Of a DNA stretch of 47,071 bases, positions 14,711-23,819 are shown in pieces (the stretch's first letter is position 1; each line of letters opens with the position of its first letter). The translations under genes and the position numbers were made by a program. The notes under the pieces were generated by a model. It had not been told where the DNA came from, searched no databases, and saw nothing but the letters and a program-made list of their open reading frames with translations. The stretch spans positions 1-47,071 of the forward strand of contig NZ_JASBYU010000014.1 in the NCBI RefSeq assembly GCF_029983815.1, read 5' to 3'. This DNA is from Lagierella sp. GTDB taxonomy: Bacteria > Bacillota > Clostridia > Tissierellales > Peptoniphilaceae.

Positions 14711-16069
14711 CTATTTTATTAACCCATTATTTGCAATAAATAAAACCACTATGACTACTGGGATAATAAATTTTATCGAATTATAGATTAAATCTGTCAA
14801 TGGATTTTTATCTAATCCTAGTTCTGTTATTTCTTCTACAAATTTATTCTTTTTAAAGAACCAACCCATAAATACAACTTCTACAAATGCTGCTACTAAT
14901 AGGAATACATTGGCTGTAATATAATCTAAAAAGTCAAAGAAGCTTTTACCAAATACTCTAAAACTTCCAAGGTGAGAACCCATGGATAAACTTGAAAAGA
15001 TGCAGATTATAAATATAAGTCCTCCTGATAATAGTGTTGCATGGGATCTTTTTAATCCTAAACTATCTATAAAGTAGGAAACTACAGTCTCCAATAGGGA
15101 TATGGTTGAAGTTAGGGCTGAAAATGCCAGTAATGTAAAGAAAAGGGCTGAAAATATTTTTCCTCCAAACATATTTCCAAATACATTTGGCAATGAAACA
15201 AATACCAAGCCTGGCCCTTGTGAGGGAGCTAACCCAAATGAAAATACTGCTGGAAATATTACAAAGCCTGCAAGTACCGCAATTATAGTATCTGTTATGG
15301 CTATTTTTACTGCAACATCACTTAAATCATCTTTTTGTGACATATAGGATCCAAAGGTAATCAGTATTCCCATACCTAGGCTAAGGGAGTAAAAAGCGTG
15401 TCCCATCGCCACTAATATTGCATCCTTTTTTTGAAAAAACGCTTTAAAATCCGGCTTTAATAAAAACTCTACTCCTTTATAGGCTCCTGGTAGGGTTAGG
15501 GATCTAATAGCTAGTATAACTAAAATTATTGCTAAAATAGGTAATAAGGTCTTTGAGGCCTTCTCAATTCCCCCTTCTATTCCCTTGTAGACTATGAACA
15601 TGGTTATAGCCATAAATACAAAGGTATAAAGTATTGGTTCTAACCCTGATGAAACAAAATTATTAAATAGGGTTGTGGTCTTTTCTGGAGTGAGTCCAGA
15701 ATTAAACACTCCTGTTAGAGAGTTTACAATATATTTCAGGGTCCATCCTGCTACAACGCTATAATATCCTAAGATTATAAATGCGGCTAATATCCCCAAG
15801 AACCCAGAAAGATACCACTTTGTGTTTGGAGCAATCTTCTTAAAACTCTTTGATGCATCTTCTCGTCCCATTCTACCTATGGCCATTTCTGTAACCATAA
15901 GTGGAATTCCTATCAACAAAACCATTAGGAGATATACGATAAGAAAAGCCGCTCCTCCGTATTCTCCTAAAATGTATGGAAATCTCCATATATTTCCAAC
16001 ACCTACAGCAGAGCCTGCCGTCGCCATTATCATCCCAAGGGATGAACTAAATCCTTGTCTCTTATTCAT
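14711..16069 (-). CDS. NSS-family sodium-dependent amino-acid transporter
   Basis: A 452-residue polytopic membrane protein of the neurotransmitter:sodium symporter family, expected to import an amino acid with Na+. The TM1 signature SAVGVGNIWRFPYILGEYGGAAF is intact, as are the unwound TM6 region (SLSLGMGILITFGSYM) and about eleven hydrophobic segments, as in short bacterial members such as TnaT and MhsT. The substrate is not predictable. AAGGAGG precedes ATG by 6 nt. It is a single-gene unit with its own promoter. Confidence 0.92.
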   Translation of the reverse strand: MNKRQGFSSSLGMIMATAGSAVGVGNIWRFPYILGEYGGAAFLIVYLLMVLLIGIPLMVTEMAIGRMGREDASKSFKKIAPNTKWYLSGFLGILAAFIILGYYSVVAGWTLKYIVNSLTGVFNSGLTPEKTTTLFNNFVSSGLEPILYTFVFMAITMFIVYKGIEGGIEKASKTLLPILAIILVILAIRSLTLPGAYKGVEFLLKPDFKAFFQKKDAILVAMGHAFYSLSLGMGILITFGSYMSQKDDLSDVAVKIAITDTIIAVLAGFVIFPAVFSFGLAPSQGPGLVFVSLPNVFGNMFGGKIFSALFFTLLAFSALTSTISLLETVVSYFIDSLGLKRSHATLLSGGLIFIICIFSSLSMGSHLGSFRVFGKSFFDFLDYITANVFLLVAAFVEVVFMGWFFKKNKFVEEITELGLDKNPLTDLIYNSIKFIIPVVIVVLFIANNGLIK

Positions 16070-16102
16070 GTTTTCCTCCTTTTTTTATGGTAATTGTGCA
16101 TA

Positions 16103-16131
16103 ATTGTAAACTATTTTACAAGAAATTACAA
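16103..16131 (-). promoter_or_regulatory. promoter of the NSS transporter gene
   Basis: On the minus strand TTGTAA (16131-16126), a 17-bp spacer and TACAAT (16108-16103), about 35 bp upstream of the start codon. The remaining gap up to 16373 is AT-rich; a 75-codon frame at 16194-16421 has no ribosome site and runs into the terminator, so I see no gene in it. Confidence 0.55.
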
Positions 16132-16373
16132 GGGTATTTTTATATATTTACGCTTTTTATTTTATAATTATCCCATAATTTGTTTTTATTCAGGTGAAAA
16201 CATTTGAATATTCACTAGATTTTCATTATATGATTGTATCTGATTTCGATTTCCATGCAAGCACGCTCTGGTTTCCCTGTTTATTTTGTTCTCGTTTATA
16301 CATTTTTTATTCATTGTTACTTTTTCTTAACATTACTAGGCTCATAACCCTTACCTTGAACAAATTTGGTCAT

Positions 16374-16412
16374 AAAAAAAGAGAGGTGATTAATAATCAT
16401 ATCCTCTCTTTT
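16374..16412 (-). terminator. intrinsic terminator of the ABC exporter operon
   Basis: GAGAGG (16381-16386) pairs with CCTCTC (16403-16408), extended by TGATT/AATCA. On the minus strand the stem is followed by seven T residues. Confidence 0.8.
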
Positions 16413-16433
16413 GATAGTTAACTCTCTATAGAC

Positions 16434-18245
16434 TTAACCTTCTAGTACTGGCGTTGTAAAGTTTTCTAAGTCCATGGTATCTAGAGCCGACCCTCCTTGG
16501 GTGTATAGGTTATAGTAATAACCCTTTTTAGCCATTAACTCTTTATGACTGCCCTGTTCTACGATTCCATCTTCTGTTAGAACTATTATCTTGTCAGCAT
16601 TTTGTACCGTTGTAAGCCTATGAGCAATTGTCAATGTAGTTCTTCCCTTCGATAATTTTTCTAAGGAATTTTGTATAATCTTTTCACTTTTGTTATCCAG
16701 GGCTGAAGTGGCTTCGTCCAATATCAGTATTGGTGGGTTTTTCAAGAACACTCTCGCTATGGAGATTCTTTGTTTTTGTCCTCCAGAAAGCTTCACTCCT
16801 CTTTCTCCCACATATGTGTCAAAACCCTTAGGCAAATCCATGATAAAGTCATAGGCCCCAGCAAGTTTTGCAGCCTCTATTACTTCTTCTTTTGATGCTC
16901 CAGGATTTCCATATTCGATATTTTCAAATACCGTACCTGAAAATAGATATACATCCTGTTGTACCATACCAATGTTTTGTCTAAGGCTCTTTAGTGTAAA
17001 ATCCTTTATATTTTTACCATCTATGGTGATGGCACCCTTTGTGACTTCATAAAATCTAGGTATAAGATTACAGATTGTTGTCTTTCCTCCGCCGGAAGGT
17101 CCAACCAATGCCACATTGGTATGATGTTTAATCTGCATATTTAAATCCTTTAGAACATAGTCATCGTTGTCGTGGTATTTAAAGGAAACTTCGTCAAGGA
17201 CAATGTCCCCTTGAACATCCTTTAATTTGACTGCATCTTCTTCGTCAAATATTTCGATATCCGTTTCCATAAGTTCTGTAAATCTTTCTATTCCTGTCAT
17301 TCCCCTTTGGAATTGCTCTGTAAATTCTATAATTCTTCTAACTGTATTTAACAGAGTTGTTACAAATAGAACATAGGCTACCAAATCTCCAGGATCTAGC
17401 TGTCCATTAATCATAAGGTAACCTCCCAGGACAAGAACTGTTAGGTACATAAGTCCATCAAACACCCTCGTTACCGCAAAGAAACCTGCCATTTGTCTAT
17501 AGGATTCCTTTTTAATGTCCAGAAACTCTCTGTTGCCCTTGTCAAACTTTCTAGTCTCTTCATCTTCATTGGTAAAGGACTTCACAACCCTTACACCTAG
17601 AAGACTGTCCTCCACTTGAGAGTTAATCTCACCAATGTGATTCCTTTGAGCTTTAAAAGCCCTTCTCATCCTCTTTCTAAAGGTAGAAGTTGCAAATATC
17701 ATAATTGGTATAAGCATAAAGATTACCAAGGTCAAAGGGACATTTATATTGATTAAGATTACAAAGGATATGAGTATCTTAATCGCCCCAATAAAGTATT
17801 CCTCTGGACAGTGATGAGAAAACTCGGTAATATCGAAAAGGTCGTTGGTAATTCTAGACATAATCTGTCCTATTTTTGCATCATTAAAATAGGAATCAGA
17901 AAGTTTATGAAGGTGGTCAAAAAGATCCTTCCTCATATCCGTTTCAATTCTCGCCCCCATAATATGACCAGTCTTTTGCATATAGTAACCGGCAAGAACC
18001 TCCATGGATTTAATTGCCAAAAATAAAATCCCTAACCTAAATAACATATTTAACGAAAGTGCTGTAACATCTTTTAAACCTGTGTTGGTAATATACCTTA
18101 AAATCAAAGGTAGAACTATTTCACTTACCGTGGTTAAAGATGCACAGAAAAGGTCGAAAAACAAAATATGTTTATAGGGTTTAAAATAGGGAATGAACAT
18201 TTGAATTAACTGTTTATTTGAATGATTTCTAAAATTATTTTTCAA
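16434..18245 (-). CDS. ABC exporter, fused membrane and ATPase domains
   Basis: A 603-residue half-transporter of the MsbA/LmrA/BmrA type that should work as a homodimer. Residues about 20-310 carry six membrane spans with the exporter pattern ISRITNDLFDITEF. The C-terminal ATPase has Walker A GPSGGGKTT, the Q-loop region QNIGMVQQDVYLFSGTVFEN, signature LSGGQKQR, Walker B ILILDEATSALD and H-loop IAHRL. The substrate could be a drug, lipid or peptide. The start is TTG, 5 nt after the upstream thioesterase stop, with the ribosome site AGGTG overlapping that stop, so the genes are tightly coupled. A terminator follows. Confidence 0.93.
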   Translation of the reverse strand: MKNNFRNHSNKQLIQMFIPYFKPYKHILFFDLFCASLTTVSEIVLPLILRYITNTGLKDVTALSLNMLFRLGILFLAIKSMEVLAGYYMQKTGHIMGARIETDMRKDLFDHLHKLSDSYFNDAKIGQIMSRITNDLFDITEFSHHCPEEYFIGAIKILISFVILININVPLTLVIFMLIPIMIFATSTFRKRMRRAFKAQRNHIGEINSQVEDSLLGVRVVKSFTNEDEETRKFDKGNREFLDIKKESYRQMAGFFAVTRVFDGLMYLTVLVLGGYLMINGQLDPGDLVAYVLFVTTLLNTVRRIIEFTEQFQRGMTGIERFTELMETDIEIFDEEDAVKLKDVQGDIVLDEVSFKYHDNDDYVLKDLNMQIKHHTNVALVGPSGGGKTTICNLIPRFYEVTKGAITIDGKNIKDFTLKSLRQNIGMVQQDVYLFSGTVFENIEYGNPGASKEEVIEAAKLAGAYDFIMDLPKGFDTYVGERGVKLSGGQKQRISIARVFLKNPPILILDEATSALDNKSEKIIQNSLEKLSKGRTTLTIAHRLTTVQNADKIIVLTEDGIVEQGSHKELMAKKGYYYNLYTQGGSALDTMDLENFTTPVLEG

Positions 18246-18249
18246 TTAA

Positions 18250-18618
18250 TCACCTCTTTAATTTCTTCTTGTCAATGGGTTTTGGTCTAAAATTTTCATC
18301 AACGGAAACCATGACAAAAGTACCCTTGCTGGATAGGATATTTCTTTCCTGTATAATATTTTCTACCCCAATTGTGATAGAAGTATTACCTACCCTTTCT
18401 ACCCTTCCAGTCGATACGATATGTTCTCCTAAATATGCACTGTTTTTATAGACGATGTCGTTACATGCTACAGTTACAGTTTCGCCGTCAATATAATGCT
18501 TTGAAACATAACCAGCAGTTGCATCCATTATTTTATATCCTTCGCCACCATGAAGGAAATCATAGTAGTTAAGCATTTCCTTTGTTATCTCTTTAATATA
18601 AGTTTCACTATAAGACAT
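18250..18618 (-). CDS. hotdog-fold acyl-CoA thioesterase
   Basis: A 122-residue hotdog protein of the YciA/BFIT type, which hydrolyses acyl-CoA thioesters. Seen are LHGGEGYKIMDATAGYVSKH on the central hotdog helix and VACNDIVYKNSAYLGEHIV. The Asn found in some subfamilies (NHLG) is not present; the sequence here reads DFLHGG, so activity is inferred from fold. A Lys/Arg-rich tail ends the protein. AAAGG precedes ATG by about 9 nt. It is co-transcribed with the ABC exporter, which may suggest a lipid or acyl substrate, though this is weak evidence. Confidence 0.82.
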   Translation of the reverse strand: MSYSETYIKEITKEMLNYYDFLHGGEGYKIMDATAGYVSKHYIDGETVTVACNDIVYKNSAYLGEHIVSTGRVERVGNTSITIGVENIIQERNILSSKGTFVMVSVDENFRPKPIDKKKLKR

Positions 18619-18721
18619 GATAATTTACCTTTCTATCCATCAGTAATAGAGAGATTTTATTGGTATCAGAATAAAATCACTACAGATTATCATATCATTT
18701 TTCCCTAATAAGGGCAAAAAC

Positions 18722-18962
18722 TGTATGCGAAATTTCACAAATTTCGATAAAATTTTGCTCGCAACCAAGCGCTCATGTATGAGCGCTTGGTAAATTAATG
18801 TTGTATATTTTTTCCTTGACCTAGGAGGGGACTTAGGAACGTTTCGTATGTTCCTATCGTCCCCTCCTAGAACCACCCCTTCTTAACCTCCAACGATTTA
18901 GGATTTGCAATCCTAAAAACCTAGCTGTAAAAGGAGTAGGAAAGCTGTGGGCTTTCCTTCAA
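18722..18962 (+). repeat. multi-hairpin module, core type B
   Basis: A GCGAAATTTCACAAATTTCG hairpin (about 18727-18746), then a short hairpin of the GCGCTC variant (18765-18790, 11-bp perfect arms CCAAGCGCTCA/TGAGCGCTTGG). The type B core is at 18821-18870, the second hairpin TTTAGGATT/AATCCTAAA at about 18898-18919 and the terminal GGAAAGC/GCTTTCC hairpin at about 18938-18957. It lies between ftsH and the thioesterase gene, all on the minus strand. Confidence 0.85.
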
Positions 18963-19039
18963 AAGCTTTTATAATTGTATTTGGAATTTTTCAAATTCTG
19001 TGCAACTATAATTTTAAAGCTTAATATTCTTCCCTATTT

Positions 19040-19145
19040 TTAAAAAGCAAAAAGAAATCCGTGGGATTTCTTTCGAGTTTTATAATTCAGATTTTGAAAA
19101 CTATATTAATTACAAAATCGAGCACCCATGCACGAGTACTCGATT
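19040..19145. repeat. degenerate module tail and GAGCAC hairpin
   Basis: A GAAATC/GATTTC hairpin (about 19049-19072) without a core, then a degenerate CGAGCACCC-atgca-CGAGTACTCG hairpin at about 19119-19143. It lies just after the ftsH stop and could serve as its terminator. Confidence 0.6.
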
Positions 19146-19155
19146 AAATAAGATT

Positions 19156-21039
19156 TTATATTTCTTCTTTATTCTCTTCTGCAACGTCTTCGTTAGATTC
19201 TTCTGCTTTCTTGTTTTCTAATATCTCCATAAACTCCTCGCCTGTAATTGTTTCTTTTTCCAATAGGGATTTTGCAATTTCATGGAGTTTTTCGATATTG
19301 TCCTTCAAGATGGATTTAGCTTTTTCTTGTGCTTCTTTAATGATCTTTTCAATCATATTATCCACTTGGGCAGCCTTTTCTGGTGAAGCGTTGCTTGAAG
19401 TTGTTCCATCTAAATATTTATTGTTTCTAGTATCCAAGGCAACCATTCCAAATTCGTCAGTCATACCATATTGGGTAATCATGGAACGAGCGAGGTTTGT
19501 TGCCCTTTCAATGTCATTTGCAGCACCTGTAGTCTTTGTATTAAATACTACTTCTTCTGCAGAACGACCTCCCGTCAAGGTTACAATTTCGTTAAAGAGG
19601 TCTTCCTTACTCATAAGGAACTTTTCCTCTTGTTCAACTTGCATTGTGTAACCCAACGCTCCGGAAGTTCTAGGTATTATCGTGATTTTAGTAACTGGCG
19701 CTTGATGTGTCTGTGCTGCCGCTACTAAAGCGTGTCCCACTTCATGATAGGCAATCATCTCTTTTTCCTTAGGTGAAATGACCATTCCCTTCTTCTGTTG
19801 TCCAGCTATTACTATTTCAACAGATTCAACTAGTTCCACTTGGGATACACGAGATTTGCCATGCTTTACTGCTAGAAGTGCAGACTCATTTATTATATTT
19901 GCCAGTTGAGCACCTGAAGCTCCAGCTGTCATTAATGCAACCTGTCTATAATCCACATCGGCTTCAGTCTTAATTTTTCTGGCATGCACTTTTAAGATTG
20001 CTTCCCTGCCGGCTAAGTCTGGCAGTTCCACTGGAATTCTCCTGTCGAAACGACCTGGTCTTGTAAGGGCAGGATCCAGTATTTCTGGTCTATTGGTTGC
20101 AGCCAGAATCACCACTCCTGTGTTTCCTTCAAATCCGTCCATTTCGTTTAAAAGTTGGTTTAGAGTTTGCTCCCTTTCGTCATTACCACTAATTCCGTGG
20201 GTGTCCCTCTTTTTACCTATTGCGTCTATCTCGTCGATAAACACGATACAAGGCGCCTTTTCCTTCGCCTGTTTAAAGAGGTCTCTGACTTTAGAAGCCC
20301 CCATCCCTACAAACAACTCTACGAATTCCGATCCTGACATAGAGAAAAACGGCACATTCGCCTCTCCAGCTACCGCTTGAGCAAGCAAGGTCTTACCTGT
20401 TCCTGGAGGTCCTACTAGTAGTACCCCCTTTGGTAAAACTGCACCTATTTCTGTATATTTTTTAGGATCATGAAGAAAATCTACAATTTCCAAAAGGTCT
20501 TCTTTGGCTTCATCCTGACCGGCAACATCGTCAAATCTCTTGCCTGGCTTAGACTGTACATAGATTTTAGCATTGCTTTTTCCGAAACTCATGGAGTTTC
20601 CACCCATTCTCTTGGTCAAAAACCTGGAGAATAGCATGATTATTCCAAAGAACACTAAAATTTGAAGCACATAGGGAATTATAACCTTTGTGAAGACGTT
20701 GGAACTTTGTGATTTCCAAGATACTTCGCCTACTTCTTTCATCTTAGGGATAAGATCTTTATCATAACCGTAGTTGGTGTATGGAGTTCTATATCTTTTC
20801 TCCGTTCCGTCCTTTTCCTTGACAGTAAACTCCAGTGGATCATTTAATTCCACATAGGTAACTTGTCCTTTTTCCAGCATGGTCCAGAATTTATCATAGG
20901 TTACTTCTGATACTCCGCCACCTGAAAACATAGGTAAAAGGAAGGAGAAAATCAAACTCCAAACAATAAGACCAACCAATATCATGGTTATGGAATTAGG
21001 CCTTAAGTTGTTAGGAAATTTTGAATTTCCCTTCTTCAT
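19156..21039 (-). CDS. ftsH: ATP-dependent membrane zinc metalloprotease FtsH
   Basis: A 627-residue membrane-bound AAA+ protease that degrades unneeded or damaged membrane and short-lived cytoplasmic proteins as a hexamer. Membrane spans are at about 17-38 and 117-140, flanking the extracytoplasmic FtsH domain. The AAA module has Walker A GPPGTGKT (210-217), Walker B FIDEIDAIG and the second-region motif ATNRPEILDPALTRPGRFDR. The zinc site is H432-EVG-H436. The tail is acidic and Lys/Glu-rich. AAGGTGAG precedes ATG by 3-4 nt. It lies 16 bp after the MarR-family gene, so the regulator may control it; this pairing is not the usual tilS-hpt-ftsH context. Confidence 0.96.
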   Translation of the reverse strand: MKKGNSKFPNNLRPNSITMILVGLIVWSLIFSFLLPMFSGGGVSEVTYDKFWTMLEKGQVTYVELNDPLEFTVKEKDGTEKRYRTPYTNYGYDKDLIPKMKEVGEVSWKSQSSNVFTKVIIPYVLQILVFFGIIMLFSRFLTKRMGGNSMSFGKSNAKIYVQSKPGKRFDDVAGQDEAKEDLLEIVDFLHDPKKYTEIGAVLPKGVLLVGPPGTGKTLLAQAVAGEANVPFFSMSGSEFVELFVGMGASKVRDLFKQAKEKAPCIVFIDEIDAIGKKRDTHGISGNDEREQTLNQLLNEMDGFEGNTGVVILAATNRPEILDPALTRPGRFDRRIPVELPDLAGREAILKVHARKIKTEADVDYRQVALMTAGASGAQLANIINESALLAVKHGKSRVSQVELVESVEIVIAGQQKKGMVISPKEKEMIAYHEVGHALVAAAQTHQAPVTKITIIPRTSGALGYTMQVEQEEKFLMSKEDLFNEIVTLTGGRSAEEVVFNTKTTGAANDIERATNLARSMITQYGMTDEFGMVALDTRNNKYLDGTTSSNASPEKAAQVDNMIEKIIKEAQEKAKSILKDNIEKLHEIAKSLLEKETITGEEFMEILENKKAEESNEDVAEENKEEI

Positions 21040-21055
21040 CTACTCACCTTCCAGT

Positions 21056-21499
21056 CTAGTTTTTAGCAAGAAGATCTAAACAATGATTAAGTTCTTTTAA
21101 CATGTCTACTAGATTTTCGTAGTCTTTCTTTTCCATTGAACCTAATTTATCATGAAGTTTTACATTCATTTGTTCTTTTATTGAGTTTATAATCTCTTTA
21201 CCTTTGTCAGTTGTAGCTACATGCACAACTCTTTCATCTTCTAAAGATCTTGTTCTCTTTAACAGACCTTCTTTTTCCAATCCTTTACACATATTAGAAA
21301 TGTTACCGCCTGCTACGCCAAGAGAAAGTCCCAACTCTCCTATTGTTGCATTTTCTAGTCTTTCAACTTCTAGTAAAACCTTCAATTTCATGTTGGTTAA
21401 ACTATTTACTGCAGCTATAGGTAGAAGTATAGAATCTATCTTTCTTGCAGCCTCTCTTACCAATTGTGCGGTTTCTGTTCCTAAATCTGTCCAATCCAT
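21056..21499 (-). CDS. MarR-family transcriptional regulator
   Basis: A 147-residue winged-helix dimer-type regulator. It has N- and C-terminal dimerisation helices, a recognition-helix region (ATIGELGLSLGVAGGNISNMCKGLEKEGLLKR) and a wing SLEDERVVHVATTDKGKE with the family Asp-Arg pair. Such proteins usually repress their own operon and release on ligand or oxidation. Cys residues at about 91 and 140 could be redox-sensitive. The ribosome site is weak (GGTGAT). A 17-bp palindrome lies about 60 bp upstream. It is first in an apparent operon with ftsH. Confidence 0.88.
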   Translation of the reverse strand: MDWTDLGTETAQLVREAARKIDSILLPIAAVNSLTNMKLKVLLEVERLENATIGELGLSLGVAGGNISNMCKGLEKEGLLKRTRSLEDERVVHVATTDKGKEIINSIKEQMNVKLHDKLGSMEKKDYENLVDMLKELNHCLDLLAKN

Positions 21500-21557
21500 T
21501 TACAATCACCATTCCTTTTTTTATTTTTAATTTAACCCCTTAGGTTTAAAAACAAGT

Positions 21558-21574
21558 TTACACTAGACGTGTAA
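21558..21574. promoter_or_regulatory. 17-bp palindrome, candidate MarR operator
   Basis: TTACAC-tagac-GTGTAA is a perfect inverted repeat upstream of the MarR-ftsH genes, in the size range of MarR operators. The rest of the gap (21575-21852) is AT-rich, with a 7-bp hairpin CTAATAG/CTATTAG at 21715-21737; I see no gene in it. Confidence 0.5.
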
Positions 21575-21852
21575 TTAAGTAAGCTTCATTTCGTAAAATA
21601 GAGATTTAATATAGTTTAATGGGATGAAAACCTCCATCACGAAAATCATACTTTACTATTGATGATATATACCCACCAATTTAATACTTAAACATAAAAT
21701 CTTTATTATTTTATCTAATAGAATTTTACCCTATTAGTCTGAAAAAATCCTTAAGTTTTTATTTTAGCTTTGAATTTTATTTTATCTTTAAAAAATTTGT
21801 CTATCCTATGATAAGTAAGCAGATATATAAATAGTTTATTTTATTTGTAGAC

Positions 21853-22782
21853 CTATTCTACAACTACTCTTACCCTTTCTTCCAATACTCTAATATCGGC
21901 ATTGGAAATTTCACCAAAGTATTCACCGTCAGTATGACAGATTACAGGTGCACTTAAAGAAAAAGAAAAGTTCCTTCCTCTATAATAGCTAATGTTCCTG
22001 CCCTTTTTTAATCCAAAAGCAAGTCCCTTTAATAAAATCGGTAGCATCTGTCCCTTACTCTTGCTATGGACTAAACAAAATTCCATCACTCCGTCATCCC
22101 CCTTTGCCATAGGCGCAATATTAAACCCCTTGCCAGCATAGGGAGTGTTCATAACCGTTGCAAAGTATATGTTTTCAAAGGATCTGTCCACCCCATCCAC
22201 TGTGATTTTTCCCTTGACAGGTCGATAGTCGACCAAGGCCTTGACCCCGGAGTAAATGTACATAAAACCTTTAAGTGAAGAGCCTTTAAACCTTCTACGT
22301 AGACTTGGATTGTTGACATTTAACGCCAATGAACCGTCATAGCCTGACCCTGCCGTTACGATAAACTTTCTCTTTTTGCCTTTGGAATGTATTTCTCCAA
22401 TATTATAATCCACAAATTTTCTAGGATTTAAGGAGCACTTTAACATTTCAATTGGGGTTTTAGGATGTTTAAAGGAACGAACAAAATCATTTCCACTTCC
22501 TACGGGGATTACAGTTAGGTTAATTTTAGCATGATTATAAAGTCCATTTATAACTTCATTTAAAGTCCCATCCCCACCAAGGGAGATTAGAGAAATATCC
22601 TCCTTCAAAGTCTTAGTAAGATCTGTTGCTATCGCCTTAGCATTCCTGTGTTTTGTTGTAAAATAGACTTCGTAAGCTATCCCATTTCCATCCAAATATT
22701 CAATTAATTCCCTGCCAAGCCTTTGTCCATCTCCAAGACCTGAGTTGGGATTTATTATTAAAATCAATCTTCTTTTATTCAT
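21853..22782 (-). CDS. diacylglycerol kinase family lipid kinase
   Basis: A 309-residue soluble lipid kinase of the DgkB/YegS type, which phosphorylates diacylglycerol or a related lipid. Seen: the N-terminal ILIINPNSGLGDG, the nucleotide loop SLGGDGTLNEVINGL, PVGSGNDFVRSF and the C-terminal HTDGEYF loop. The length is typical. No ribosome site precedes the ATG, and the predicted extended -10 box ends only 10 nt before it, so the mRNA is probably leaderless or nearly so. It is divergent from the lysozyme gene. It may recycle diacylglycerol released during lipoteichoic acid synthesis, an inference from family knowledge. Confidence 0.92.
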   Translation of the reverse strand: MNKRRLILIINPNSGLGDGQRLGRELIEYLDGNGIAYEVYFTTKHRNAKAIATDLTKTLKEDISLISLGGDGTLNEVINGLYNHAKINLTVIPVGSGNDFVRSFKHPKTPIEMLKCSLNPRKFVDYNIGEIHSKGKKRKFIVTAGSGYDGSLALNVNNPSLRRRFKGSSLKGFMYIYSGVKALVDYRPVKGKITVDGVDRSFENIYFATVMNTPYAGKGFNIAPMAKGDDGVMEFCLVHSKSKGQMLPILLKGLAFGLKKGRNISYYRGRNFSFSLSAPVICHTDGEYFGEISNADIRVLEERVRVVVE

Positions 22783-22787
22783 ATCAA

Positions 22788-22821
22788 CGAAAATTATACC
22801 ATATACTTATTTCTTTCAACA
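22788..22821 (-). promoter_or_regulatory. extended -10 promoter giving a near-leaderless mRNA
   Basis: On the minus strand TGG-TATAAT (TATAAT at 22798-22793) ends 10 nt before the ATG of the lipid kinase. TGTTGA 17 bp further upstream is the best -35 candidate. Transcription would start 3-5 nt before the start codon. Confidence 0.5.
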
Positions 22822-22869
22822 GTAGTAAATATTTTGTTATTTTTCAATATAATAGTGGAGGTGATAAAA

Positions 22870-23790
22870 ATGAAAATAGGTGTCGACCTATCAATGTGGA
22901 ATTCTTCTTCAAATTTTCACATAGCCAAACAAAAGGGACTGGAGTTTGCAATTTTAAGGGCGGGAAGTGGTGTTACAACAGTAGACCCTTCCTTTGAGAA
23001 AAACTATAGGGGTTGTAAAGATGCCAATGTTAACGTTGGTGCCTATTGGTATCTATATGCAGTGAACCTAGATGGTGCTAGACGGGAAGCCAAGCTCTTT
23101 CTTGAAAGACTTAAGGGAAAGTCCTTTGAATATCCTGTATATTTGGATCTTGAAGACAGGTGTCAAAATAATCTTTCTAGAAAAATCCTTACAGAAATCG
23201 CCCTAGAGTTTATGATAACAGTGGAAAGTTCTGGATACTATGTTGGACTTTATTCCATGGGGTCATGGTTTAGGGATAAGTTTTTACAAAACCATAGTTA
23301 CAGGGGAAGAACCCTTGCAGATTTTGATACATGGGTTGCCCACTGGACCTATAGTATCCAAAGAAAGTCTTCCTTTGTGAAGTCAAGCACTGGACTTTGG
23401 CAATATACGGACTGTGGAGCTTTTCCCGGTATCGGAAGAGCTGGTAAGAACTTAGACCTTAACTTGTCTTTCAAGGACTATCCTTCAATCATTGGAAGAT
23501 CTGGGTTAAACTCCACTAAGAAAATTCAAGTGGTCAAAAATAAGGATATAATTCTTGTTTCAAAGGTGGAAAGTGTAGATGTTTCTAATTCCTTGGCATA
23601 CCTTAGAAAATCCCTTAGTCAAACGGGTTATGTAGTTGAAACCGTGTCGGGATATTTTGATTATGAAAAATATAAAGATTTTAAAATTCTTGGCCTTGGC
23701 GGAATCAGACAAAACCACAGCTACTATGTAGATGAATTTTATGGCGGAAAAGACGAGGATGTCTTAGAACAGTTGAAAAAGAAGTATTAG
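22870..23790 (+). CDS. GH25 lysozyme-like muramidase without signal peptide
   Basis: A 306-residue protein. The first ~205 residues are a GH25 TIM barrel: MKIGVDLSMW (D6), NVGAYWYLYA, YPVYLDLED (D93 and E95 in the catalytic DxE) and GLYSMGSWF. GH25 enzymes cut MurNAc-GlcNAc bonds in peptidoglycan. The last ~90 residues (from about 215) form an alpha/beta domain that I do not recognise, ending GKDEDVLEQLKKKY; it may bind wall polymers. There is no signal peptide or membrane anchor, as in phage endolysins. The frame is open further upstream to 22834, but GGAGGTGAT lies before the ATG at 22870, which I take as the start. No phage genes are nearby. Confidence 0.88.
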   Translation: MKIGVDLSMWNSSSNFHIAKQKGLEFAILRAGSGVTTVDPSFEKNYRGCKDANVNVGAYWYLYAVNLDGARREAKLFLERLKGKSFEYPVYLDLEDRCQNNLSRKILTEIALEFMITVESSGYYVGLYSMGSWFRDKFLQNHSYRGRTLADFDTWVAHWTYSIQRKSSFVKSSTGLWQYTDCGAFPGIGRAGKNLDLNLSFKDYPSIIGRSGLNSTKKIQVVKNKDIILVSKVESVDVSNSLAYLRKSLSQTGYVVETVSGYFDYEKYKDFKILGLGGIRQNHSYYVDEFYGGKDEDVLEQLKKKY

Positions 23791-23819
23791 TTTTACAAAA
23801 AATTAAAGAAAAGAATTTA

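Noticed and set aside
16194..16421. 75-codon plus-strand frame upstream of the NSS gene
   Set aside because: No ribosome site, atypical composition, and it runs through the terminator of the convergent ABC operon.
18640..18876. 78-codon minus-strand frame between ftsH and the thioesterase gene
   Set aside because: It covers the type B core and short hairpin; no ribosome site or family.
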